From Paeniglutamicibacter antarcticus_C (lineage in GTDB: Bacteria > Actinomycetota > Actinomycetes > Actinomycetales > Micrococcaceae), in the NCBI RefSeq assembly GCF_039544305.1, contig NZ_BAABLK010000035.1:1-64000 (forward strand): a DNA stretch of 64,000 nucleotides, given 5' to 3'. A program made the translations under genes and the position numbers. The notes below the pieces were generated by a model, which worked only from the letters and a program-made list of their open reading frames with translations, was not told the origin of the DNA and did no database searches. Shown here in pieces: positions 41,498-50,356 of the stretch; position 1 is the stretch's first letter; each line of letters opens with the position of its first letter.

Positions 41498-42721
41498 ATG
41501 ATCCACGCTAGTGAGCCCAAGCCCGGGAACCGGGGCAACGACAGCGGCCGCCAACCGGCGCTGGTGGCGCCCGGGGATGAACTGCTGCCCGAGGAATTGC
41601 TGCGCTACTCGCGCCAGATCATCATCCCGGAGATCGGGATCAGCGGCCAACGCAGGCTGAAGAATGCCCGGGTGCTGGTCATCGGGGCCGGGGGCCTGGG
41701 TGCCCCCGCGCTGCTCTACCTGGCTGCCGCCGGCGTCGGGACCCTGGGGATCATCGACGACGACGTGGTGGATCTGGGCAACCTGCAACGCCAGGTCATC
41801 CACTCCACCAACACCGTGGGTCAGCCCAAGACCGAATCGGCCGCGGCGCGCATCAAGGAACTGAACCCGCTGGTCACCGTCATCAAGCACAACGAACGCC
41901 TGGATGTCTCCAACGCCGTCGGGCTCTTCGGGCAATACGACCTGATCCTGGACGGGACGGACAACTTCGCCACCCGTTACCTGGTCAACGACGCCGCCGC
42001 GCTGGCCGCCAAGCCTTACATCTGGGGATCGATCCTGCGCTTCGACGGGCAGGTGAGCGTCTTTTGGGATGCCAAGGGCCCGAACTACCGCGACCTGTAC
42101 CCGACCCCGCCGCCGCCCGGGATGGTGCCCTCCTGCGCCGAGGGAGGGGTGTTCGGGGTGCTGTGCTCCCAGATCGGCTCGGTGATGGTCGCCGAGGCGA
42201 TCAAGCTGATCACCGGGGTGGGCCGGTCGTTGCTGGGACGCCTGCTGGTCCTTGATTCCCTTGAGATGACCTGGCGCGAGGTTGCCCTGCACCCGGATCC
42301 CGAGGTGCCGCCGATCACCGCGCTGTTGCCCAGCTACGACGATTTCTGTTCTGCTCCCGCACTGGACGCCGCCGGGATCGAACGCATCGCCGCTCACAGC
42401 ATCGACGCCAGGGAACTGGAAAGGCTGCTCGCAAACCGCGGCCAAGGCACGGAGGATTTTTTGCTGGTCGATGTCAGGGAACCCGGTGAGGCGGAAATCG
42501 TTTCGATCCCCGGTGCGCTGCTGGCTCCGCGCGGGGCGATCCTGGGCGGCGAAATCGAGTTGCCGCGTGACCGCCGGATCATCCTGCACTGCAAGTCAGG
42601 GGGCCGCTCGGGGGAAGTGCTGGCCTACCTGCTCGAGCAGGATTATGTCCAGGTGCGTCATGTTTCGGGCGGGATCCTGGCCTGGATCCACGACGTGGAT
42701 CCGCAGCTGCCCGGATACTAG
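41498..42721 (+). CDS. moeZ: adenylyltransferase/sulfurtransferase MoeZ
   Basis: 407 aa. The E1-like N-terminal domain adenylates the C-terminus of MoaD/ThiS/CysO-type sulfur carriers: nucleotide loop VIGAGGLGAPALLYLAAAG, DDDVVDLGNLQRQ, DGTDNFATRY. The C-terminal rhodanese domain (LVDVREPGEAE, then LHCKSGGRSGEVL) supplies the persulfide on its Cys. The CxxC zinc pairs of E. coli MoeB are missing, replaced by NYRDLYPTPPPPG, as is usual in actinobacterial MoeZ. Start ATG 41498 is probably leaderless. Product feeds molybdopterin, cysteine or thiamine synthesis. Confidence 0.94.
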   Translation: MIHASEPKPGNRGNDSGRQPALVAPGDELLPEELLRYSRQIIIPEIGISGQRRLKNARVLVIGAGGLGAPALLYLAAAGVGTLGIIDDDVVDLGNLQRQVIHSTNTVGQPKTESAAARIKELNPLVTVIKHNERLDVSNAVGLFGQYDLILDGTDNFATRYLVNDAAALAAKPYIWGSILRFDGQVSVFWDAKGPNYRDLYPTPPPPGMVPSCAEGGVFGVLCSQIGSVMVAEAIKLITGVGRSLLGRLLVLDSLEMTWREVALHPDPEVPPITALLPSYDDFCSAPALDAAGIERIAAHSIDARELERLLANRGQGTEDFLLVDVREPGEAEIVSIPGALLAPRGAILGGEIELPRDRRIILHCKSGGRSGEVLAYLLEQDYVQVRHVSGGILAWIHDVDPQLPGY

Positions 42722-42780
42722 CCCAGGGTCCGTTAAACCGTCCCGAGGCCCGGAACGTATCGATTTGCCGAGCAGATGAA

Positions 42781-42819
42781 AAGGCACCCCCTGGGAAAAT
42801 TCCTTCCGGAGGGTGCCTT
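42781..42819. terminator. terminator between moeZ and hemA
   Basis: AAGGCACCC pairs with GGGTGCCTT across an imperfect inner stem; flanked by AAAA and a T/C-rich run, so it can stop both convergent genes. Confidence 0.7.
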
Positions 42820-42850
42820 CTGCTTTCTGGAATCGTGGTTCGGCCTGGCC

Positions 42851-44182
42851 TTAGCCTGCCTGCCGGACGGCCTTTGCGGGTGCCTCGGTGGCGGGGCAGG
42901 ATTCCTTGCGCTTCACCGAGGGTGCCACAGGCACCTCTACCTCGAGCCCGTAGAGGGTTTGAAGTGCTTCGATGTAGTCCCCGGCACGGCCCTCAGCGGC
43001 CAGTTCACGGGCGCGGACCGTTGGCACGTGCAATAGCTGGCGCATCATCCGGCGCATGGCGAACTCGACCTCCTCGGCCGCGGCGGTGCAGCCATGTTGC
43101 GCGCGCACCTTTTGGACCTCGGCCTCCAGGACGGCCTGGGTGTGCCGGCGCAGGGCAACGATGGCGGCATCGGCGGCACGTTCGCGCTGTTCGGCGGCGA
43201 AGGAATGCGCGGCGTCAAGCACGATCGAACGGGCCTCGCGAAGGGACTGGGACTGCTCCTCCGGGGCGGCCATGCGCACCGATTCCAGGTTGATCAGCTC
43301 CACCGACTCAAGCGTGCCGATTTCCGGGTCGAAGTCGTTGGTCAGGGCCAGGTCGATGGCGATCAGCGGGCGGGCACCGCGATCAAGGACGGCAATGTCC
43401 GCGGCCATCAGCCGGTGGTCCGAGCCGCTGCAGCCAATGATCACATCGGCGGTTTCAAGGGCGGCTTCCAAGGTTTCCTCATCCAGGGGACTGCCCCCGC
43501 GGGAAGCGACGAACGCCTCGGCGCGTCCCGAGGAGGAAAAGACCGAAACGTTGTGGGCGGCGCGTTCACGCAACAGCGACATCGTCGCCCCGGCGTAGGC
43601 GCCGGTGCCGAAGATCACGATCTTCTTGGTGCCCCAGTCGGACTCGGAGCTCAGGTCCGTGGCCAGGTCCAAGGCCACGGAGACCACAGAGAGCCCGCGC
43701 GAGCCCAGCGAGGTGCGCGAGCCGACGTCCTTGGCGGTGCGCGAGGCGCTCTGGAAGAGGCGGACCAGCGAACCGGTCGCGGTTCCCGCGGTCTGGGCCT
43801 CGTTCAACGCCCTCCGCACCTGGCCTGCGATTTCGCGTTCGCCGATGACGGCCGAATCCAATCCGGCGCCGACGGTGAAGAGATGCTCGATGACATCGGT
43901 CTCCGTCTTGGAAACCAGGGCGGTGGAGATGGTGGCTTCCGAGAGGCCGGTGCTGGCGGAAATATGGGTGATCACCTCTGAGCGCGCTGCAGGTACGTCC
44001 TCGAATTGCGGGACTTCGCAATAGATTTCGTAGCGGTTGCAGGTAGCCAAGGTGATGGCTCCGGCAATCGGGCTGGCCGAAGCGAGCACAACGGAAGCGA
44101 CCTGGGAGGCGTCGGCACTGATCTTTGCCACGGTCTCGAGGTCGATGTCTGAATGGGAGGCAACGAGAGAAAGTAAAACCAC
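42851..44182 (-). CDS. hemA: glutamyl-tRNA reductase HemA
   Basis: 443 aa from GTG 44182, which sits 4 nt behind GGGAGG; an ATG four codons upstream lacks spacing. It reduces glutamyl-tRNA(Glu) to glutamate-1-semialdehyde, the first committed step of heme synthesis. Catalytic Cys48 in LATCNRYEIYCEV; NADPH loop FGTGAYAGATMSLLRERA; ALTNDFDPEIG loop; helical dimerisation domain with C-terminal extension. It faces away from hemE across a 136-bp gap that must contain both promoters. Confidence 0.96.
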   Translation of the reverse strand: MVLLSLVASHSDIDLETVAKISADASQVASVVLASASPIAGAITLATCNRYEIYCEVPQFEDVPAARSEVITHISASTGLSEATISTALVSKTETDVIEHLFTVGAGLDSAVIGEREIAGQVRRALNEAQTAGTATGSLVRLFQSASRTAKDVGSRTSLGSRGLSVVSVALDLATDLSSESDWGTKKIVIFGTGAYAGATMSLLRERAAHNVSVFSSSGRAEAFVASRGGSPLDEETLEAALETADVIIGCSGSDHRLMAADIAVLDRGARPLIAIDLALTNDFDPEIGTLESVELINLESVRMAAPEEQSQSLREARSIVLDAAHSFAAEQRERAADAAIVALRRHTQAVLEAEVQKVRAQHGCTAAAEEVEFAMRRMMRQLLHVPTVRARELAAEGRAGDYIEALQTLYGLEVEVPVAPSVKRKESCPATEAPAKAVRQAG

Positions 44183-44318
44183 AGTGCCTCCCATGGTAGC
44201 CCTTCTACCTCCCGTAGAGCACCGGGTGTGACCGGTTCGACCCGGCGACCGGGTAACCGGTGTTCGCTGGCGGCGTGCGGATTACGGTTCGGGGCGCAAT
44301 GTTGGCAGAATACAAGGC

Positions 44319-45389
44319 ATGACGTTGAGCCAGAACCACCCCTTGATGGACGGCCGTACCGCCGATTCCGCGTTGATTACCGCCTACCGTGGCCGCAAGC
44401 CCGAGCGCAGACCAGTGTGGTTCATGCGCCAGGCAGGCCGCTCGCTGCCCGAATACCGCAAGCTGCGCGTAGGCACTGAAATGCTTGAATCGTGCCTGCG
44501 CCCGGATATGGCATCGGAAATCACGTTGCAGCCGGTGCGCCGCCACGACGCGGACGCCGGGATCTTCTTCTCCGACATCGTCATCCCGCTCAAGCTTGCG
44601 GGCATCGAAGTGGACATCGTCCCGGGCGTCGGCCCGGTGCTGGGCACCCCGGTGCGCACCGCCGCCGACGTGCGTGCGCTGCCGAAAATGGACGACGCGG
44701 CACTTGACCCGATCCGCGAGGCCGTGGCGATGACCGTGGAGCAGTTGGGCAAAACCCCGCTGATCGGCTTTGCCGGGGCCCCGTTCACCGTCGCCGCCTA
44801 CATGGTCGAGGGACGTCCGTCGCGCGACCACATGGGACCGCGCACCATGATGCACGCCGAGCCCGGGGTCTGGGAAGAGCTGGCCAACTGGGCAGCCGAT
44901 GCCTCCGGCGCGTTTTTGCGCGCCCAGATCGAGGCCGGCGCCTCCGCCGGGCAGCTCTTTGACTCCTGGGCCGGATCACTCTCGCTCGCCGACTACACCG
45001 ATCACGTCGCACCGGCCTCGGCCCGCGCCCTTGACGCCGTGCGTGACCTCGGTGTTCCGCTGGTGCACTTCGGCACCGGCACCTCCGAGCTGCTCGGTGC
45101 GATGCGCGATGTGGGGGTCGACGTCATGGGCGTTGACTACCGTCTTCCGCTGGATGAGGCAAACCGCCGCCTCGGCGGGAACATCCCGCTGCAGGGCAAC
45201 ATCGACCCGGCCCTGCTCTGCGCCCCGTGGGAGGTCCTTGAAGCCCACGTGCGCCAGGTGCTTGCCGCCGGCGACACCGCACTGTCCCACGTGGCGAACC
45301 TTGGCCATGGCGTTCCGCCGGAGACCAACCCGGAAACCCTCACGCGTGTGGTGGAACTCATTCACTCCATCCCCGTGGCAGGGCGTTAA
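44319..45389 (+). CDS. hemE: uroporphyrinogen III decarboxylase HemE
   Basis: 356 aa. Decarboxylates uroporphyrinogen III to coproporphyrinogen III. Family signature WFMRQAGRSLPEYR near the N-terminus, substrate Asp region FSDIVIPLKLAG, LIGFAGAPFTVAAYMVEG in the middle, and HFGTGTSELLGAM with the C-terminal FNLGHG-like VANLGHGVPPETNPE. Cytosolic. CAGAAT lies 7 nt upstream of ATG with no SD, so the start may be leaderless. It is the first gene of the plus-strand heme series; hemY follows after 133 bp. Confidence 0.96.
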   Translation: MTLSQNHPLMDGRTADSALITAYRGRKPERRPVWFMRQAGRSLPEYRKLRVGTEMLESCLRPDMASEITLQPVRRHDADAGIFFSDIVIPLKLAGIEVDIVPGVGPVLGTPVRTAADVRALPKMDDAALDPIREAVAMTVEQLGKTPLIGFAGAPFTVAAYMVEGRPSRDHMGPRTMMHAEPGVWEELANWAADASGAFLRAQIEAGASAGQLFDSWAGSLSLADYTDHVAPASARALDAVRDLGVPLVHFGTGTSELLGAMRDVGVDVMGVDYRLPLDEANRRLGGNIPLQGNIDPALLCAPWEVLEAHVRQVLAAGDTALSHVANLGHGVPPETNPETLTRVVELIHSIPVAGR

Positions 45390-45407
45390 GCTAGAAGAAG
45401 CAGTACT

Positions 45408-45483
45408 GCCCCGGACACGGGGCACAGCCGAACAAACGGGCCGAGAGCCCGCGCTCGGGTGGTGAATGCGAACCGTGTCCGGG
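45408..45483 (+). ncRNA. structured RNA spacer between hemE and hemY
   Basis: CCCGGACACGG (45410-45420) pairs perfectly with CCGTGTCCGGG (45473-45483), and the enclosed 52 nt fold into smaller stems (for example CCGAG/CTCGG). GGGCACAG also occurs after both arms. No T-run follows, and hemY starts 40 nt downstream. A terminator/attenuator or processing/regulatory element is likely; no known riboswitch fits. Confidence 0.5.
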
Positions 45484-45522
45484 CACAGCGCAGTGACACA
45501 TTCGTTTTTGTGAAAAGAGTTG

Positions 45523-47343
45523 ATGGTGCCAAACCCCGAAGAGCAGCCACGCCGCGGTGGGAACCACGAGACCGGATCCGCCCAGCGGTCCCCGGCCCCG
45601 TTTGCCGCCGAGGACCAAAAGCGTGATGCCGCCGGCAGTGCCGAGACCGCCGAAGCCCCCGGTAGCCACGCGGTGGCCAATGCCGCTCCGCAGCAGGCGG
45701 GCGCAACCGGCGCGGTGCCCGTGACGCACAAGCCCGAGGCCCCGGCCAAGGCCCGGCGCGCCCCGGTGGCCTCGAACGCCGCCGCCCACGCGATGCGCCT
45801 GCTGGCCCGTGCCCGGGGTGCCGAGGGGGCACAAACACTTCCACCGGTTGCTTCAGGCCCGCTCGCGGTTGTCATCGGCGGCGGGATCTCCGGACTGGTC
45901 GCTGCCCGCGAACTGGCTGCCACCGGGCACCGTGTCCAGGTCCACGAGGCCTCCGCTGCCTTTGGCGGTTGCGTCGGTGTGCATGAGGTAGCCGGATTGA
46001 AGCTCGATGCCGGCGCCGAATCCTTCGCCACCCGCTCCACCGCCGTCGCTGATTTGATCGCCGAACTGGGCCTGGGCGAGGACATCGTCACACCAGCGCC
46101 CGGCGGTGCTTGGCTATACCTGAAACGGGGCAGCGAAAACCTCGCGCTGCCCCTTCCGGCCACCGGCATCCTGGGCATCCCCGGGGATCCGTGGGCCGAT
46201 GAGGTGCGCGGCGCCATTGGACGGGCCGGTGCCCTGCGGGCCGCCGCGGACCTGATCACCCCGGTGTCCAAAAAGCTCCTTGAGGGCCAGATGTCCCTGG
46301 GCGCACTGGTGCGCTCCCGGATGGGATCGGCGGTACTGGAAAACCTGGTGACCCCGGTGGTCTCCGGGGTCTATTCAGCGGACCCGGACACCCTTGACGT
46401 CGACGCGATATCCCCGGGCCTGCGTGCCTCGGTGCTCAAGCATGGCTCGCTGGCGCGCGCAGTGGCTTCGATGCGGGCCGCGGCCCCGGCCGGATCGGCA
46501 GTGGGCTCGATCTGCGGGGGCATGAACAGGCTCGTGACAGCCCTGCTGGGGGACCTGCGGGCGGCCGGGGTCCAGCTGCATCCAAACAGCCAGGTGGCCA
46601 CGTTGTCCGCCGGGGCCGACGCCCGCGGATTCCTGGTGGGCCTGGCGCCCGAAACACCACTTCGCGCACCGGCGAAGAAAGAAAGCCCGGTTCGTGAACG
46701 GGGCGTGGCGAAGGACGCGGGGGCGCAACGGGCGCTGCGCATCGAGGCGGATCGCGTGGTCATCGCCACCGGCGGCCGGCCCGCCGTGGATCTGCTGGCC
46801 GGAATCGATGCAGGCTTCGGGGAGTACCTGCCGGCGAAGGGTGCCGGGATCAGCCTGGTCACCTTGGTCATCGACAAGCCCGAGCTCGACGATGCCCCGC
46901 GCGGCACCGGGCTGTTGGTGGCGCCCACCGTCACGGGCGTCGGTGCCAAGGCACTGACCCACGGCACCGCCAAGTGGCAGTGGCTGGGGGACGAGTCCGG
47001 CCCCGGATCCCACGTGGTGCGCCTGTCCTACGGCCGGCTCAACGACGTTACCGCTTCCCTGGTGAATGCCGATGACGCCACGCTGCGCGACGCCGCACTG
47101 GCCGATGCCTCGGTGCTGCTGGGTATCGAGATTGACGCCGGGGACGTTCTCGGCTTCGACGTGGTGCGCTATGGCGGTGCACTGCCCTTCGCCACCGCCG
47201 GGCATGCCAAGTCCGTGGTGAAGATCCGCGGGCTCCTCGCCACCCACCCGGGCCTCGATGTGGTCGGTGCATGGCTTGCGGGCACCGGGCTGGCCTCGGT
47301 CATCGCCGACACGACCAAACGGCTGCGGGTCACCGCCAGCTGA
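45523..47343 (+). CDS. hemY: coproporphyrinogen III oxidase HemY/CgoX with long N-terminal extension
   Basis: 606 aa from ATG 45523 (a TTG just before it is not needed). FAD enzyme that oxidises coproporphyrinogen III to coproporphyrin III in the coproporphyrin pathway; older label protoporphyrinogen oxidase HemG/HemY. The FAD-binding GGGISG is at 119-124, then GLKLDAGAESFATRS and the C-terminal VGAWLAGTGLASVI. The first ~112 residues are Ala/Pro/Glu-rich low complexity that ordinary HemY lacks. It is followed 120 nt later by hemQ. SD AAAAGAG. Confidence 0.93.
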   Translation: MVPNPEEQPRRGGNHETGSAQRSPAPFAAEDQKRDAAGSAETAEAPGSHAVANAAPQQAGATGAVPVTHKPEAPAKARRAPVASNAAAHAMRLLARARGAEGAQTLPPVASGPLAVVIGGGISGLVAARELAATGHRVQVHEASAAFGGCVGVHEVAGLKLDAGAESFATRSTAVADLIAELGLGEDIVTPAPGGAWLYLKRGSENLALPLPATGILGIPGDPWADEVRGAIGRAGALRAAADLITPVSKKLLEGQMSLGALVRSRMGSAVLENLVTPVVSGVYSADPDTLDVDAISPGLRASVLKHGSLARAVASMRAAAPAGSAVGSICGGMNRLVTALLGDLRAAGVQLHPNSQVATLSAGADARGFLVGLAPETPLRAPAKKESPVRERGVAKDAGAQRALRIEADRVVIATGGRPAVDLLAGIDAGFGEYLPAKGAGISLVTLVIDKPELDDAPRGTGLLVAPTVTGVGAKALTHGTAKWQWLGDESGPGSHVVRLSYGRLNDVTASLVNADDATLRDAALADASVLLGIEIDAGDVLGFDVVRYGGALPFATAGHAKSVVKIRGLLATHPGLDVVGAWLAGTGLASVIADTTKRLRVTAS

Positions 47344-47463
47344 CACCGCCGTCCCGCCGGATCGAGGCAGACCCGCGTCGGCGGCCAACAAAGACTCGTT
47401 TCACCTTCAGAACCACTTCGCCCACACTCGAAGTGAACGCAAAGAAAGCAGGAGAAGAAACCC

Positions 47464-48177
47464 ATGAGTGCAGTGGAATCCAACTCACCCGTGATCCGCG
47501 ACCGCGAAGCAGCAGGCGCGGACGCGACCATGTATTACACCCTGTGGACCGTCTTCAAGCGTGATTCGGACCTGGACCGCACCGAGGGCGTCGAGGCGTT
47601 CGAGTCGCTCGTCACCGAACTCGCGGCAGCAGGCGTGACGTTGCGCGGCACCTATGACGTCTCCGCCATGCGCGCGGACGCCGACGTGATGACCTGGGTC
47701 CACGGTCCCACCCCCGAGGCCCTGCAGGAGGCGGTGCGCAAGATCCGCCGCTCCTTCCTCTTCGCTGAGACCTCCATCGTGTACTCCACCATGGGCGTGC
47801 ACCGCGAGGCCGAATTCTCCAAGAGCCACTCCCCGGCCTTCTCCCGAGGTGAGGCGCCCGCGGCCTGGATGACCGTCTACCCGTTTGTGCGTTCCACCGA
47901 CTGGTACCTGCTGGACCCGGCCGAACGCGGCATAATGCTGCGCGACCACGGAATCCTGGGCCGCGACTTCCCGATGGTGCTGGCCAACACGGTCGCCGCC
48001 TTCTCCTTCAGCGACTACGAATGGCAGATCTGCCTCGAGGCCCCGGACATGATCGACCTCGTGGACATGATGCGCCACCTGCGCTACACCGAGGCGCGCA
48101 ACCACGTCACCGAGGAAACCCCCTTCTACACCGGACGGCGGATCTCCGCTTCGGAGATTGCAGAGGTCCTGCGATGA
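47464..48177 (+). CDS. hemQ: coproheme decarboxylase HemQ/ChdC
   Basis: 237 aa. A chlorite-dismutase-fold enzyme that removes two propionate carboxyls from coproheme III to give heme b; the final step of the coproporphyrin-dependent route. Segment YYTLWTVFKRDS, WVHGPTPEALQEAVRKIR, a central VYPFVRSTDWYLL (Tyr/Lys-type catalytic region) and DLVDMMRHLRYTEARNH. A good SD (AAGAAAGCAGGAGAAG) precedes ATG 47464. It overlaps hemH by 4 nt. Confidence 0.95.
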   Translation: MSAVESNSPVIRDREAAGADATMYYTLWTVFKRDSDLDRTEGVEAFESLVTELAAAGVTLRGTYDVSAMRADADVMTWVHGPTPEALQEAVRKIRRSFLFAETSIVYSTMGVHREAEFSKSHSPAFSRGEAPAAWMTVYPFVRSTDWYLLDPAERGIMLRDHGILGRDFPMVLANTVAAFSFSDYEWQICLEAPDMIDLVDMMRHLRYTEARNHVTEETPFYTGRRISASEIAEVLR

Positions 48178-49379
48178 GCCAGGCATTTGACCCCCGTACC
48201 GGATACGACGAAAAGGGCCGGATGGCCCCCAAGGCCTACGACGCGATCTTGCTGGCATCCTTCGGCGGGCCCGAAGGACAGGACGACGTGATCCCGTTTT
48301 TGCGCAATGTCACCGCAGGCCGCGGCATCCCCGACGAGCGACTCGAAGAAGTCGCCGTGCACTACCGCACCAATGGCGGCGTGTCACCGATCAATGCCCA
48401 GAACCGTGCGCTGAAGGCGGCGTTGGAAGCCGAGATCGCCTCCCGCGGCCTCGAGGTCCCGGTGTACTGGGGCAACCGCAACTGGGCACCGTACGTCAAC
48501 GACACCATCGAAGAGATCTACGCCGCGGGCCACCGCACGGTCTTGATGCTCTCCACCAGCGCGTACTCGTGCTACTCCAGCTGCCGCCAGTACCGCGAGG
48601 ACCTGGGAGTTGCGCTGCGCGAGACCGGGCTTGAGGGCAAGCTCGAGGTGGACAAGGTGCGCCAGTACTTCGACACCCCCGGGTTTGTGAACCCGTTCAT
48701 GGAAGGACTGGAGAACTCGCTTCGCCAGGTGCGCTCCCAGCTGGCGGATGCATCAAACCCCGACGGGGAGATCAAGATCGTCTTCGTCACCCACTCCATC
48801 CCTACCACCGATGCCGATGCGGCCGGCCCGCGTGACTTGGCAGCCACGTTGGACACCGACATCTACTCGGCCCAGCACCTGGCTGTTGCGCAAGCCATCC
48901 TGGCCGGGGTTCCCTCCGCTGCAGGGCTCGAGCACTGCCTGGTCTTCCAGTCGCGCTCCGGTGCCCCGGGCACCCCGTGGCTGGAGCCGGACATCAACGA
49001 TGCGCTCGCTAAGTACAAGGAATCCGGCGTCGCCGGGGTCGTGGTGATGCCCATCGGCTTCGTCTCGGACCACATGGAGGTCCTCTGGGACCTGGACACC
49101 GAAGCCAAGGAAACCTGCGCCGAGCTGGGCCTGGCCTTCCACCGCGCGCCGACCCCCGGGACCCACACCACGTTCGTTTCCGGGCTCGTCGACCTGCTCT
49201 CCGAGCGCCTGGCAACCTCCGAGGGGGAAGCGGTGAAAGAAGGCCGCGTCTCGGCCGCCAAGCTGGGCCCCTGGTTCGATGTGTGCCGGCCCAACTGCTG
49301 CGTCAAGGTCATGCGCGACGGAACCACAAAGCCCACCATTGCCGCCGTTGATTCAACGGTCGGGGTGCCGGCGCCGTGA
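48174..49379 (+). CDS. hemH: coproporphyrin III ferrochelatase HemH/CpfC
   Basis: 401 aa. Inserts Fe2+ into coproporphyrin III. ILLASFGGPEGQDDVIPFL and NGGVSPINAQNRAL at the start, VYWGNRNWAPYVNDTI, SAYSCYSSCRQYR, and metal-site His in FVTHSIPTTDAD; VVMPIGFVSDHMEVLWDLD near the C-terminus. The C-terminal tail has CRPNCCVKVM, a Cys cluster like the [2Fe-2S] ligands of actinobacterial ferrochelatases (inference). Start ATG overlaps hemQ stop (ATGA) and its stop overlaps hemC by 4 nt. Confidence 0.95.
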   Translation: MSQAFDPRTGYDEKGRMAPKAYDAILLASFGGPEGQDDVIPFLRNVTAGRGIPDERLEEVAVHYRTNGGVSPINAQNRALKAALEAEIASRGLEVPVYWGNRNWAPYVNDTIEEIYAAGHRTVLMLSTSAYSCYSSCRQYREDLGVALRETGLEGKLEVDKVRQYFDTPGFVNPFMEGLENSLRQVRSQLADASNPDGEIKIVFVTHSIPTTDADAAGPRDLAATLDTDIYSAQHLAVAQAILAGVPSAAGLEHCLVFQSRSGAPGTPWLEPDINDALAKYKESGVAGVVVMPIGFVSDHMEVLWDLDTEAKETCAELGLAFHRAPTPGTHTTFVSGLVDLLSERLATSEGEAVKEGRVSAAKLGPWFDVCRPNCCVKVMRDGTTKPTIAAVDSTVGVPAP

Positions 49380-50350
49380 GCCAGTCCCTGTTCACCATTG
49401 GGACCCGCGGCTCGGCACTAGCCACCACGCAGACCGGGACCGTGGCCAGCGAGTTGCAGGAGCGCTGCGCGGTGCCCTACGACACCGTGCTGATCAAGAC
49501 CGAGGGCGATGTGACCACCGGCCCGCTCTCGCAACTCGGCGGGACCGGTGTGTTTGCTGCGGCCCTGCGCCAGGCGCTGTATGAGGGCACCTGCGATCTG
49601 GCGGTGCACTCGCTCAAGGACCTGCCCACCACACAGCCGACGGGCCTGGTCATTGCCGCAACCCCGGCTCGGGCGGACTTCCGTGATGCACTGTGCGCCC
49701 GCGACGGGTTGTTCCTGGCCGAGTTGCCCGAGGGCGCCTCGGTGGGAACCGGCTCGCCGCGGCGTGCCGCCCAACTGCTGGCCTTCCGCCCCGACCTTAA
49801 GATCGTGGACATCCGCGGCAACGTCGGAACCCGGCTGGGCAGGGTCAAGGGCTCACCCCTGCAAAAGGACGACGGGGGAGTGGGGCGCACCGCCCAGGGC
49901 GACTTGGACGCCATCGTGCTGGCCGCCTCCGGTCTGGAACGCCTAGGCATGGGCTCGCACATCACCGAGTACCTGGACCCGGAGATCATGCTCCCGGCGC
50001 CCGGGCAGGGTTCGCTCGCCGTGGAGGTCCGCACCGGCGGCAGCGGACATGAGGGAGTCGATGCGGCCCTGGTCGCGATGGATGACACCGACACGCGCCT
50101 GGCGATCACCGCCGAACGCGCGCTGCTGGCACGGCTGGAAGCAGGCTGCGCGGCACCCATCGGCGCGCTGGGCACGGTGCGCGGTCACGAGCTGGTGCTC
50201 GATTCGGTGGCATGCCATCCGACGGGCGCCGACACCATGCGCCGCAGCGCACGCACCTCGAGGCTCACCGTTGACGGCGCCTACGCACTGGGCGTCGCCC
50301 TGGCCGAACAGCTGCTGCGCGAAGGCGCCGCAGAGCTGGCCGGACTCTAG
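49376..50350 (+). CDS. hemC: hydroxymethylbilane synthase HemC
   Basis: 324 aa from GTG 49376, overlapping the hemH stop. Polymerises four porphobilinogens into hydroxymethylbilane. Residues LFTIGTRGSALATTQT, DLAVHSLKDLPT (Lys/Asp active site), GTGSPRRAAQLL, DIRGNVGTRLGRV, and dipyrromethane-cofactor Cys258 in LEAGCAAPIGA. Length is normal. Cytosolic. hemD starts 7 nt further on. Within the cluster this and hemD/hemB/hemL act earlier in the pathway than hemY-hemH. Confidence 0.96.
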   Translation: MSQSLFTIGTRGSALATTQTGTVASELQERCAVPYDTVLIKTEGDVTTGPLSQLGGTGVFAAALRQALYEGTCDLAVHSLKDLPTTQPTGLVIAATPARADFRDALCARDGLFLAELPEGASVGTGSPRRAAQLLAFRPDLKIVDIRGNVGTRLGRVKGSPLQKDDGGVGRTAQGDLDAIVLAASGLERLGMGSHITEYLDPEIMLPAPGQGSLAVEVRTGGSGHEGVDAALVAMDDTDTRLAITAERALLARLEAGCAAPIGALGTVRGHELVLDSVACHPTGADTMRRSARTSRLTVDGAYALGVALAEQLLREGAAELAGL

Positions 50351-50356
50351 GGAAAC

